From: Anaeramoeba flamelloides
Lineage: Eukaryota > Metamonada > Anaeramoebidae
DNA: 64,000 bases
Assembly: GCA_027625915.1 (NCBI GenBank)
Contig: JANTQA010000023.1
Location: forward strand, 4,898,001 to 4,962,000
Reading direction: 5' to 3'
The translations under genes and the position numbers were made by a program. Position 1 is the stretch's first letter. Each line of letters begins with the position of its first letter. Below are positions 1 through 9,255 of the stretch, piece after piece. The notes below the pieces were generated by a model. The model was given only the letters and a program-made list of their open reading frames with translations, was not told where the DNA came from and ran no database searches.

Positions 1-540
1 TTCTTTTCTTTTAGAAATAAATTTCAAGCTATAAATTGAAATTAGTGATCTCTTTTTTTCTTTGAATACTGATAAATTAAAATAAATGTTTTTAAAGTAG
101 AGTTATCATGATTTAGAAAAAGGAAAATGAAGTGAAAAATATAAAACTTTTCTTTGAATTTATCAGTATTTTTAAATATGCCAAGAAAAAATGAAATATT
201 TTTTTTTCCCATTTAAGGTCCACGTTTCCGTTATGGGCATTGATGAACAATTTTTACTCATCGACTTTCATTTTAGAATAGATCGATCAAGGAGAGAAAA
301 ATTCTCAAAACCACAATTTGTTCATTTTTTTTTATTTTTCATGATACCTCTCCCCTTTTCTCTCGAAATTTACACATTTTGATTTAACTTCTAGAGGTTT
401 GGTTGATTTGAAAATAAATATAAAGTAGGAAAAGGAAAATATTTTTCAATTTTAATACAAAAAAAAGTAAAAGGTAAAATTTTGCAAAAATTTTTTTAAA
501 AGTAAAATTATTCATTTTTTACCAAACTAAAATAAAAATA

Positions 541-1120
541 TAAACTCCATTTCACCCAAAGGTGGCCCAGATAAAAATGAAAAATTAGCTTTTTAGTTTT
601 TGAATCAACCAAACTAAGATTTTTTTAGAAATAAGAGAAATAATAAACTTCGGATTAGAGTTGAGATTCACAAAATACCTGAAGAAACAATAAATTTCAA
701 AAAAAAAAAAAATATTAAAAAATTTTTTTGGGCTACCTTTCATTGGAACGTTTCGTGCAAAATTTCTCAATTTATTTGGAAAATTTTAATTGTTTAGAAT
801 AAGATTTTTTAATTGTAAATGTTTGGATTTTAAAAGAAAATACAAAGCCTCACTTTTCTTAATGTTAATTTGGAGTTTCAAGCATTTTTTTTTTTTTTCA
901 AATTAACTTTTTAAAAAAAAAGAAAAAGAAAAAAAAAAAAATCTAAAAACACAATAAAAAAACACAATAAAAAAAAATTTTACAAAATGCGTAAAGAAAT
1001 GATTTTGATCTATAAATTGAAATTTTATTTTGAGAAGAATAATGAATTAAACTCATAGAATATCTTCTATTTCTTCTATAAAACTGCCCTCCCCTTTGAC
1101 TGAAAAAGAGTTTATTTAAT
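541..1120 (+). repeat. Dispersed repeat family A, copy 1
   Basis: This segment aligns by eye with 43008-43600 in the same orientation. Shared landmarks in the same order are ACTCCATTTCACYCAAAGG at the start, GAATCAACCAAA, GAGAAATAATAAAC, AATAAATTTCAAAAA, a purine-rich A/G tract, and AATGAATTAAACTCATAGAA near the end. The two copies are clearly diverged. I see no coding capacity or terminal inverted repeats, so the class of element is unknown. Confidence 0.7.
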
Positions 1121-1228
1121 CACTCCAAAGAACCAAACATGACCAATTAGACATGTTTTTACAGGTAATTTTCATTTATAAAATTGTTTTAAGATCTGTG
1201 TTAAAACTAAAATGAATTTTTGATAACT

Positions 1229-1981
1229 TAAGGGATTAGCGTCTACCAAGGAGAAGCCTAGGATCAAAGTATGTTGTTATTGGACCTAGCCACATTAGTG
1301 TTACATGGTTCAAATGTCTCTAAAAAATCGATTGCAAAGTAGTAATATTTGTTGATCTCATCAATTAAAAATGATCTATGTATTAGTAAAAAACCCAGCA
1401 AATTAAGAATAAAATCTGCATTTCGCCATAAATTTTATAATTGAATTATCAATATTCAGACTACAAAGTCATAAAATATCTTTCTTAAATTTATGGCGAA
1501 ATGTAGATTAGTTACTAAAAAATTCGTTTTTTTTTAAAAATTAAATAATTAACGAATAAAGTTTTTTGTCAAATTATTTCTCAAATCATGGGAATATATT
1601 GATGCTATAATTAGACTTATCAAAAGCAAACAAAAATAATCAGTCTTTGTACTTTTATGTTGATGATTATTGAGTTAATCATTGAAATTAAAAAATTCTA
1701 AAAATAGTTACTTTTGGAAGTTCTAAATCTAAATTATTAAATACCAGAATACTGTATTTTGGGTTTCTATTTTTAGATTTGGAAAAGGAATTAAAAAAAA
1801 ATTTTTCAAAATGAAATTTTTTAATTGTTATCATTAGTAAAAAATGTAATAATTTATTGTGCAATAAGATTTATAATAGATTTTTTAGAGCTATTCGAGC
1901 CATAGTGCACTAATACCATTTACACCCAATTACAACATACTTTGATTATACTGAAATCTATGGTGACGCTAATCCCTTAAC
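1229..1981. mobile_element. Terminal-inverted-repeat element with internal hairpin, non-autonomous
   Basis: The left end TTAAGGGATTAGCGTC is matched in reverse complement by GACGCTAATCCCTTAA at the right end. The arms stay similar for roughly 90 bases, including the shared block ATCAAAGTATGTTGT. Inside lies a second palindrome of about 24 bp with one mismatch, around 1415-1508, both arms carrying TTTCGCCATAAATTT. There is no open frame of note. The outermost TTAA on both sides could be a piggyBac-like target site, but TTAA is itself palindromic, so the class is unproven. Confidence 0.6.
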
Positions 1982-2789
1982 ACGATCAAATAAATAGCCA
2001 AACTTTTGAAAAATCAAAAGAATGTTATTTTTTTCTTAACTGGTCTCACAGAATGAAATTTTGTGATATATTCAAATAATACCAAACACCCGATTTCATT
2101 ACAATTCAGGGATTTTCATCTTAAAACCTTATTCTTAAGATTTAAATACTATAAAAATATTTATTTATTAATTTTTATGTTGTTTTTCTTTTTTTATTAA
2201 TTCTTCGTTGTTTTTACTCTAAAGTATAAACCACACTTCATCAATTCCTTGTGTATCATTGTTTTGATCTTTATTCATTTCTATACATTATTTTCATAAT
2301 CACTACCCTCTTCATCACTATTAGTTGCATTATTAGAATTATTTGATTCTTCATCCCCCAGCAAAACATTTGATTAACTTATTTTCATCCGATATTTGAT
2401 TTGCCACTACAAGAGTACATTGAAGTATCCCTTTAAATCGAGTTTTTATGAAAAAAATTTTATTTTTAGAGATACTCAAATTTATCTTTTGTTGAAAAAT
2501 TACAAATAAAAAGAAAATATTTGAAACCAATATTAAAAATGATATACACAGCCTTTACTTTTCAAAAAACTGATAAAAACGAAGGAAATGGTAAATTCTT
2601 AGAACCCCTTTCAAAGAAAATGAACTTTATTATTTTAAAAAGATTCAACATAACATAAAAAATTTCAAAAAATAATTAACCTCAAGCAAAATAAAAAAAT
2701 AATTTTTTTTTTAATCAAGATTGAACACTTGAAAAAAAATGATTGTAAACTCATTTGAAAAAAATGCGACTTAACTGAAATAATCAATT

Positions 2790-3390
2790 AAAAAAAAAAA
2801 AAAAAATTATTCTTGATTACTCAATGACAACCAACAATTAAATCTTATTAATAATTCTCAATTTTTTATTAATAACATATAAGACACCTGATATTTTAAA
2901 AATTATAAAAAAATAAAATCAAAACTGTTAAAAAGTGAGTTGAAATTATTGAAATGAGAGTTACGGATTTTTTTTATTACTGGGCTTTCCATTAAAAAAA
3001 AAGGTTAACAAGAAGACTTTTTACTCATAAATAATTTAATACACTTTAAAAGACATTACATTGCCTCGATTTATTTAATGTTTATTTGAATTTTCTAAGA
3101 AATTTATTTTTTTCAACTTTGATCTTGTCTAACAGAAAAAAAAAAAATAAAGAAAAAAAGAAAAAAAAAGAGAAAAAAAGAAAAAACAAAAAAGAAAAAG
3201 AAAAAAAAATTTGAAAAAAGATTATGATCTAAAAAATGTTTAAATTGGAAAAAATGATTCTAATCTAAAAATTGAAAATTTATTTTAATAAAAAACTTTG
3301 ATAAAAACACACAAAACCACTTCCAATTATCATTTCAAACTGAGTCAACATTTTTGAAAATTCTTTATCGTTAAATAAAAATACCACAAC
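2790..3390 (+). repeat. Dispersed repeat family B, copy 1
   Basis: It aligns with 59095-59730 (same strand), with 52840-53360 (opposite strand), and partly with 40975-41150. Shared landmarks are CCTGATATTTTAAAA, AGTGAGT, GTTAACAAGAAGA, TTTAAAAGAYATTACAT, an A/G-rich tract, and AAAAAATGATTCTRATC close to the end. There is no coding capacity. The last part resembles the end of family A, so A and B may be subfamilies. Confidence 0.65.
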
Positions 3391-4174
3391 TCCAACGACT
3401 TCATAAAATTTTATATGAAACAATTTTGTTATTTTGATTCATTTTTTATAACTGTCTTTTAAATCATAATAAAATAGAATATATTTAAAAAAAAAAAAAA
3501 GTTAAACAATGAATCAAAAACATCCTATTTGTTTCATATAAAAGTTTACTTCCACGTTGGGAAGGCCATATTTAACCATAAATGAAGAAAAAAAAACTGT
3601 TTTTAATTCAAAATTCTTTGAGAAATATAGCTATTTTTTTAAAAAAAATATCAAAAAAAAACATGAATTAACAAACTATTTTAATTAGCAAGAATTCAAA
3701 AAATGAAATAAATCTTATTCCTTTGTTCAAAATTTAAAATGTATCAAAAAAAAAAATAAAAAAAAATCTATTAATTGAAACGAAAGAAATCGAAAATATG
3801 GATATCTAATATAAATAATTTCAAAATAAAAGGTAAAGATTATTTGAATTTTAAAAATAAAAAATCCAAAATGTATATACTTGCTTACTTTTTATGAATG
3901 TTTGAAAAATTACTCTAAATATCTAAAAAAAAAAAAAAAAAAAATACCACCGAAAAGAATGCCACTCTAACACCTTTTAATAAATAAAATCCCCAATAAT
4001 GAAAACTCTTTTATAAAAAAAAGTTTTCTTTGAACATAAATTTATAAATAATCCGATTTAAAATGAAACAGATTCTTTGTCATTGATATCGTTAATAAGA
4101 AGTTTATTAAAAAATTTTATCCTTAATTTTGTTTGTATATTTTTGATATTGATATCAGAATTGAAAATTAACAG

Positions 4175-6469
4175 ATATTTTTTGTTTTAATTTCTATTAA
4201 TTTTTATTTATTACAAAAATATTTGATCGCTATTGATAAAATACACAATAAAAAAAATAATAATAACAAATTCGCATATATTTCATTAAGAATGATAAAA
4301 AAAACAGTTTTGAAAGATAATTATAACCCACATTCAACAATAATTCATTCAATGTTTTCTGGAAATTTAAGAAGCCAAGTAATCTGCTTAAAATGTGGCG
4401 CAAAATCTGATAGCTTTGAACCATTTTTAATTTTATCTCTAAATATCATAAAATCAAAATCAATTCAATCCGCTTTACAGAAATTTACAAGTAAAGAATT
4501 ATTAAAAGGAATAAATCAGTATTATTGTGCAAAATGTAAAAGAAAAGTAAATGCAACCAAGCAATTTACAATCCATAAATTACCAGTTGTCTTGACAATT
4601 CATTTTAAAAGATTTGAAATTCAAGAAAATTATTTTGGATTTATAAGAAAAATATCCAAAAATATCTCGTTTCCTAAAACTTTAAATCTTAAAAATTACA
4701 TTTCCGAAGCAAACTATCAAAATAACGGCAAAACAATCAATCCTATTTATCATTTAGTTGGTGTAATTATCCACCAAGGTAGATCAGCAAATTCTGGCCA
4801 TTATTTTTCTTTTGTTAAATCACCCAATGGTGGCTGGTATGAAATGAATGACTCTTATGTTAGCCAAATTAGTGAAAACCAAGTTCACAATCAAAATGGA
4901 TATATTTTAGTGTATCAATTAGATCCAAATAACGAAATTAAAAATTTAGATCTTACTAAAAATCAAAATAAAACGAAAAATATAATTAATGATCATCATG
5001 ATGAGCATGCTCACATTCGGAGAAATAATAAATTAAATATATTGAAAAAATCATCACCAAAGCAATCGGATTCATCGTCATTGGGGATTTCCAAGTCAGC
5101 TTTACAGAAAGTAAAAAATGAATTAGATCAACTTGATCAATCACAAAAAGAAACCAATTTTTTTCAAAAAGTACAAAATAAAAATTATCAAACATTAGAA
5201 AAAAATATTAAAAAAAATAATAATGTATTACAAAAAAGAAAGAAAAGGGAAGAAGAATTGGACAAGGAGAAGGGAAGGGTAATTGACATTTTACAACGGA
5301 AAAGGAACATTGATGAAATTTATAATCCACAAAAAGAAAAGCAATCAAAAACAAAAAAGAAACAGTCAGAATCGGTTATAATAGGAAAAACTTTAGAATC
5401 CAAACCAGAAACATTATCAGATCTTGAGCAAGAACAAATAAATGAAAATGATCAGATAAATTCCAAACACAAAAAGAAGAAAAAAAGAAAAAATAAAAAA
5501 AGAGAACAGTCATCAAATTCGTTAAATAATAATAATAACTATAATTCAAAAATACAAGAGGAATATAATATTGACAAATTTTCGACACCAACAAACAAAA
5601 AAAAATTTAGTAAAAAATTATTTTTGACACAACAAAAAATTTATAAAAAAAATGGTTCCACATTATATTCAAATAGTTTAAGAAAAAGACAAAAGAAAAT
5701 TAATAATTCCCATTTATTTTCAAAATATAAAATTACAAAAGCTAATATACTGCAAAAAAAATTTGGATTAACACGATCATATATCGACACATCAAGATTG
5801 AATAATTATTACCAACCCCTTTCTAATAATGGTTGGATTATTGAAAATACTGAAAAAAAGGATCAAAATTTAAATAAAGATAACACTAACACAGAAAAAT
5901 TAAATAAAAATAATAAAAATAATAAAAATAACACAGCAAAAACAAATAAAAATAAAAATAAAAATAAAAATAAAAATAAAAATAATAATAAAAAAAATCA
6001 CAATAATGATGCAATAAATAAAAAACCAAAAGATAAAAACAAAAAAAATATCAATAAAGGGAACATTACAACAGCAAAAACAAATAATAATAATAATGAT
6101 GATGATAATAATAATAATAATAAAAATCAAAATAATGATACGATAAATAAAAAAACAAAAGATAAAAATAAAAAAAATACCAATAAAGATAACATCACCA
6201 CAGCAAAAACAAATAAAACAAAAATCAAAACTAAAAATGACAATAACAATAATACAATCGAAAGAAAAACTGAAAATAAAGAAAATAATAATAATAATTT
6301 GGATTATAATTTCCATTATTCGGAAACTAATCTTAGTGATCTCAAACAAAATCAACAAAACAAAAATAAAATAAGAAAACAATTTATGCAAATTAAAACC
6401 TTCAATTTTACAAATCCGACAACTAAACCGTTTACCCCCACCAAAAAAAACAAAAGGAAAAGTAATTAA
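4175..6469 (+). CDS. USP36/42-like ubiquitin carboxyl-terminal hydrolase, 3' exon (N-terminus missing)
   Basis: This is a cysteine-protease deubiquitinase of the peptidase C19 family. The visible part begins just after the usual QQD/HEF region. It shows the finger region with two CxxC pairs (CLKCGAKSD and YYCAKCKRK), the stretch LPVVLTIHFKRFE, and the histidine box with GHYFSF, followed by GGWYEMNDSYV and GYILVYQL. About 500 residues of Lys/Asn-rich, low-complexity tail follow, partly encoded by AAT/AAA repeats, which recalls the basic nucleolar tail of USP36. The cysteine box carrying the nucleophile is absent. The frame is open back to a possible splice acceptor (ACAG ending at 4174), so I treat this as a last exon whose earlier exons were not found. 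A short product from the ATG at 4292, or a decayed gene, are alternatives. Family call is strong; the start is not. Confidence 0.75.
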   Translation: MFFVLISINFYLLQKYLIAIDKIHNKKNNNNKFAYISLRMIKKTVLKDNYNPHSTIIHSMFSGNLRSQVICLKCGAKSDSFEPFLILSLNIIKSKSIQSALQKFTSKELLKGINQYYCAKCKRKVNATKQFTIHKLPVVLTIHFKRFEIQENYFGFIRKISKNISFPKTLNLKNYISEANYQNNGKTINPIYHLVGVIIHQGRSANSGHYFSFVKSPNGGWYEMNDSYVSQISENQVHNQNGYILVYQLDPNNEIKNLDLTKNQNKTKNIINDHHDEHAHIRRNNKLNILKKSSPKQSDSSSLGISKSALQKVKNELDQLDQSQKETNFFQKVQNKNYQTLEKNIKKNNNVLQKRKKREEELDKEKGRVIDILQRKRNIDEIYNPQKEKQSKTKKKQSESVIIGKTLESKPETLSDLEQEQINENDQINSKHKKKKKRKNKKREQSSNSLNNNNNYNSKIQEEYNIDKFSTPTNKKKFSKKLFLTQQKIYKKNGSTLYSNSLRKRQKKINNSHLFSKYKITKANILQKKFGLTRSYIDTSRLNNYYQPLSNNGWIIENTEKKDQNLNKDNTNTEKLNKNNKNNKNNTAKTNKNKNKNKNKNKNNNKKNHNNDAINKKPKDKNKKNINKGNITTAKTNNNNNDDDNNNNNKNQNNDTINKKTKDKNKKNTNKDNITTAKTNKTKIKTKNDNNNNTIERKTENKENNNNNLDYNFHYSETNLSDLKQNQQNKNKIRKQFMQIKTFNFTNPTTKPFTPTKKNKRKSN

Positions 6470-7299
6470 TTTTTGATCATTCCAACCACCAAAATTAAAA
6501 AATTAAACAACGAACTCTAATAAAAAAAAAAAAATACAAGTAATAAACCCATTCCAAAAGTTATTACACCAACTAAAAAAAAAAATTTGAATAAAATATA
6601 AAATATTTCGAAAAGTTGTTGGTATGACTGGTAAATTTATAAAAGAAAAAAATCACAAATATTTTTCAACAAATATAATTTGTGATAACAATCTGTAATC
6701 AAATTCTAAATATAAAAAAAAATGCATTACAATTTTCAAAAATTGAGAATCCAAAAAAAAAAAAAAAAAGAAAAGAATTTTGATTAATACTATCAATCGA
6801 TAAATTTCCATAAAATTAATATTGAATAGAATAATTCATCAATTAATTTATATTTATATATACATCTGACCCCAAATAACCCAATTACCTTGTAAATATT
6901 TTTTTTTGTTTTTGAATTGTTATGAAAAGATTGAAAGATATAGAATTGATGAATAATTCTCTTAGAAAAAAAAAAATTATAAACAAAAAATATATCAAAG
7001 TATACAAATAAAAAAATAGATTCGAAAATATTTTGCAACATTTTAAAATTTTTCATAGTTTTTGTTATTTCATTATTTTTCAAAGGAAATTTTAGTCAAA
7101 GTAAATATTCTTTAATTTTTTTTTTTTTGATAAAGTTTGTCTAAACATCAAAAACTTCTTAGTTTTAATGATTAAAACACATCATTTTTTACTGGATTTT
7201 TTTTTCTGGGCCCTTTTCATCCCAAAATTGATTAAAATACTTGAATTAATTATTTATTTATTATAAAAGAGATTTTGTAAAATCAAATTGAAAATTTCA
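6470..7299. other. Intergenic spacer between the USP gene and the 5S rRNA gene
   Basis: AT-rich spacer with A- and T-runs. A 96-codon minus-strand frame at 6793-7083 is Phe/Ile/Lys-rich with no recognisable motif and is not called. I see nothing else here. Confidence 0.5.
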
Positions 7300-7424
7300 T
7301 TTGTAGGTTGATTTTCATCCTTTTGCAATATTCTCTTTTTTTAGATTTCTTGATAATTTTGGTAAAAAAAGTAATAAATTAAATTTAAAAAAAATAATAT
7401 GGAAGAAAAGAACTATTACTTTTT

Positions 7425-7430
7425 TATAAA
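7425..7430 (+). promoter_or_regulatory. TATA-like box upstream of 5S rRNA copy 1
   Basis: TATAAA begins 31 bases before the first 5S nucleotide and is present at the same distance before the inverted copy. Upstream TATA boxes are known to be needed for 5S transcription in some fungi, so a role in Pol III initiation is plausible. In an AT-rich genome the motif alone is weak evidence. Confidence 0.45.
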
Positions 7431-7455
7431 ATTAAACTATTGTTTTTAATTAATT

Positions 7456-7576
7456 GTATTCGGCCATACCCAATTTAATAATCCTGGACACATTCCGAAC
7501 CCAGAAGATCAACGAATTGAGGGCTAAGTTAGTTAGTGAGATGGGGAACCTCTCGCGAACACTTGGTGCTGAATAC
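7456..7576 (+). rRNA. 5S ribosomal RNA, copy 1
   Basis: The 121-nt segment has the 5S layout. The 5' end GTATTC pairs with the 3' end GAATAC (helix I). GGCCATACC follows the first strand as in most eukaryotic 5S RNAs. GGCTAAG lies in the internal control region, GAGATGGGGAACC matches the C-box region (consensus near GGATGGGAGACC), and GGTGCTG precedes the 3' helix strand. A run of six T directly follows. An open frame runs through it but is a coincidence, as the same RNA occurs again inverted at 8976-9096. The two differ only at nucleotide 74 (T here, C there). Confidence 0.93.
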
Positions 7577-7582
7577 TTTTTT
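7577..7582 (+). terminator. Pol III T-run terminator of 5S copy 1
   Basis: Six T residues follow immediately after the 3' helix strand GAATAC, the standard RNA polymerase III stop signal. A second, longer T-run lies a few bases further on. Confidence 0.75.
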
Positions 7583-7929
7583 AATTTTTTTTTCTGTAAT
7601 AATAATCCAAAATGTAATAATAATCAAAAATACATATAAAAAAACAATATTAAAAAAATAAACAAATCTTTTTTTGTCATTAACAATTTAATAATTTTAA
7701 CAAAAAAAAAATAATATCATTCAACAAGCGATATAAAAACTACATAAAAATATTTTCATATTTTATTAAATTTTGACATAATATCCACAATATATATTCA
7801 TTTCAAAAACAAAATCAAAAATTATTAATTAAGGGTCAAGTCTTTCAGGTGAAATTTTTTATTCTGAAATAGAAAAAAACTTTTTAGTAATTTTTAATTT
7901 TATTGAGGACCTAATACCAATCAAAAACC

Positions 7930-8280
7930 AACCAACCTATGATGTACGATCGATCTCCAAAAAACAGCAATTAAAAATGAGGACATTTTTAGAAAAAAAC
8001 ACCAAAGAACGATACTCAATTTCCAATTCTAATGGTTAGAATATACAATTTTGAAAACAACTATCAGTTTTGAAGTGTGACTCTTTGGCTCTTTATGAGA
8101 TCTAGGTGACTTTTCTTATCTTCTTTTTCTTTTTTCAAATGAGTTATAATAATTCCAAGAATATTACATAATCCATACTTGGTTAAATTTAGAGTGTTAC
8201 AAAATAACCACAAATCATACTAAATCGAATAAAATTTATTGCGAAATACAAGAAAGCAATTTGTTTTAAATTAAAGAAAT
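7930..8280 (+). repeat. Dispersed repeat family F, copy 1
   Basis: This aligns in reverse complement with about 10180-10535. Shared blocks include GATACTCAATTTC, TTTTGAAGTGT, CTCTTT, TCAAATGAGTTAT and AAATTTAGAGNGTTACAAAA, in the same order. Identity is perhaps 70% by eye. It is non-coding. It lies between the two 5S genes while its partner lies outside them, so the family F pair is not a simple extension of the 5S inverted repeat. Confidence 0.6.
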
Positions 8281-8459
8281 TTAACCTCATTTGAAAAAGA
8301 AAATGAGAAAAGATGAATTTTTTTTTAAATTTGGAATTTTTGAAATTGAGATCTCTGTTTCTTCGTTGAATTTTTTGTTAAAGGGATCAAATGGAATTTT
8401 TTTTTTGTTATTGAAATTTTTACTAAAGAAGATATAATGGAATTTGTTTTTTGTTATTT

Positions 8460-8580
8460 GAATTTTATCAACCAAAAGAAGGTCTATTTCACAATACCAT
8501 TTTTGGTCTCAGGTCGCCCCTTGTGATGGTGCATTTTCACGGTAAATTACTAGACCCATAAGATATATTATATATAAGTT
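8460..8580. other. GC-richer island between the 5S genes, unidentified
   Basis: Within very AT-rich spacer, 8500-8560 contains GGTCTCAGGTCGCCCC and later CTAGACCC, which could pair as GGTCT with AGACC. It does not match any snRNA or SRP RNA signature I can recognise. It may be a small non-coding RNA or chance. Confidence 0.25.
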
Positions 8581-8969
8581 TAAAAATATCAAGTAACTAT
8601 AAAAATCAATTTACATAAAAAAAATTGATATTCATAGTTATCAAGTTTGATTTATTCATTTAGAAAAATATTAAAAGGTTAATTAATATTTTGAATATTT
8701 TGAGATACATAACATGATCTAATAAAGAACTATTTATGGATTTATTATGAATAAATAAAATGAAATTATACTGTATTTTATTTTATTTTTGTTTTTTAAT
8801 ATTTCAATTAATATATATAGATTGGATCAAAAATTATGAAAATTATTTTTCGAAAAATTATTAAATTGTATATGAAAAAAAAATATTTGTTTATTTTTTT
8901 AATATTGTTTTTTTATATGTATTTTTGATTATTATTACATTTTGGATTATTATTACAGAAAAAAAAATT

Positions 8970-8975
8970 AAAAAA
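8970..8975 (-). terminator. Pol III T-run terminator of 5S copy 2
   Basis: Six A on the plus strand (six T on the minus strand) directly follow the 3' end of the inverted 5S gene, identical to copy 1. Confidence 0.75.
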
Positions 8976-9096
8976 GTATTCAGCACCAAGTGTTCGCGAG
9001 AGGTTCCCCATCTCACTAACTAGCTTAGCCCTCAATTCGTTGATCTTCTGGGTTCGGAATGTGTCCAGGATTATTAAATTGGGTATGGCCGAATAC
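8976..9096 (-). rRNA. 5S ribosomal RNA, copy 2 (inverted)
   Basis: This 121-nt minus-strand gene is identical to copy 1 except at nucleotide 74 (C instead of T). It keeps the GTATTC/GAATAC closing helix, GGCCATACC, the control-region GGCTAAG and the GGTGCTG 3' portion. The two genes are convergent, both transcribed into the shared spacer. A dispersed pair outside any rDNA array is consistent with 5S genes being scattered in the genome, but only this pair is visible here. Confidence 0.93.
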
Positions 9097-9121
9097 AATT
9101 AATTAAAAACAATAGTTTAAT

Positions 9122-9127
9122 TTTATA
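9122..9127 (-). promoter_or_regulatory. TATA-like box upstream of 5S rRNA copy 2
   Basis: TATAAA on the minus strand at -31 relative to the 5S start, the same spacing as for copy 1. The flanking tens of bases are also identical in both copies. Confidence 0.45.
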
Positions 9128-9255
9128 AAAAAGTAATAGTTCTTTTCTTCCTTATTATTTTTTTTAAATTTATATTATTACTTTTTTTAAATCATCAAGA
9201 AATCAAAAAAAGTGAATATTTCCTAAGCATGAAAATCAACCCACAAAAGAAATTA

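Larger units (their letters stand above)
1..4174. other. Gene-free AT-rich stretch with dispersed repeats
   Basis: I see no supportable gene here. The longest open frames are about 60 codons, low-complexity and Phe/Ile/Lys-rich. The stretch holds one copy of repeat family A (about 541-1120), a terminal-inverted-repeat element (about 1229-1981) and one copy of repeat family B (about 2790-3390). A slightly GC-richer patch at about 210-400 has no recognisable content. I looked for the missing N-terminal exon of the ubiquitin protease, with its GNTC-type cysteine box, between about 3400 and 4170 and did not find it. Confidence 0.6.
7300..7670 (+). repeat. Left arm of the long inverted repeat carrying 5S rRNA copy 1
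   Basis: This arm is the reverse complement of about 8885-9255. Similarity is nearly perfect from about 85 bases upstream of the 5S gene to about 90 bases downstream. It fades to patchy further upstream, where GGTTGATTTTCAT and GATTTCTTGAT are still shared. It points to duplication or gene conversion of a complete 5S unit together with its flanks. Confidence 0.8.
8885..9255 (-). repeat. Right arm of the long inverted repeat carrying 5S rRNA copy 2
   Basis: Reverse complement of about 7300-7670. The two arms are separated by about 1.2 kb of unrelated sequence. The 3' flank match stops at the shared AAATAAACAAAT just downstream of the gene. Confidence 0.8.

Noticed and set aside
1300-1320. tRNA B-box-like string GGTTCAAAT
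   Set aside because: No cloverleaf can be drawn around it, and it lies in the arm of a TIR element.
5900-6391. 163-codon Ile/Phe-rich frame on the minus strand
   Set aside because: It is antisense to the Asn/Lys-rich tail of the ubiquitin protease, a product of AAT/AAA repeats.
7454-7639. 61-codon open frame duplicated at 8913-9098 on the other strand, looking like a conserved protein
   Set aside because: The sequence is 5S rRNA plus its flank; the frame starts at TTG and is open by chance in both copies.
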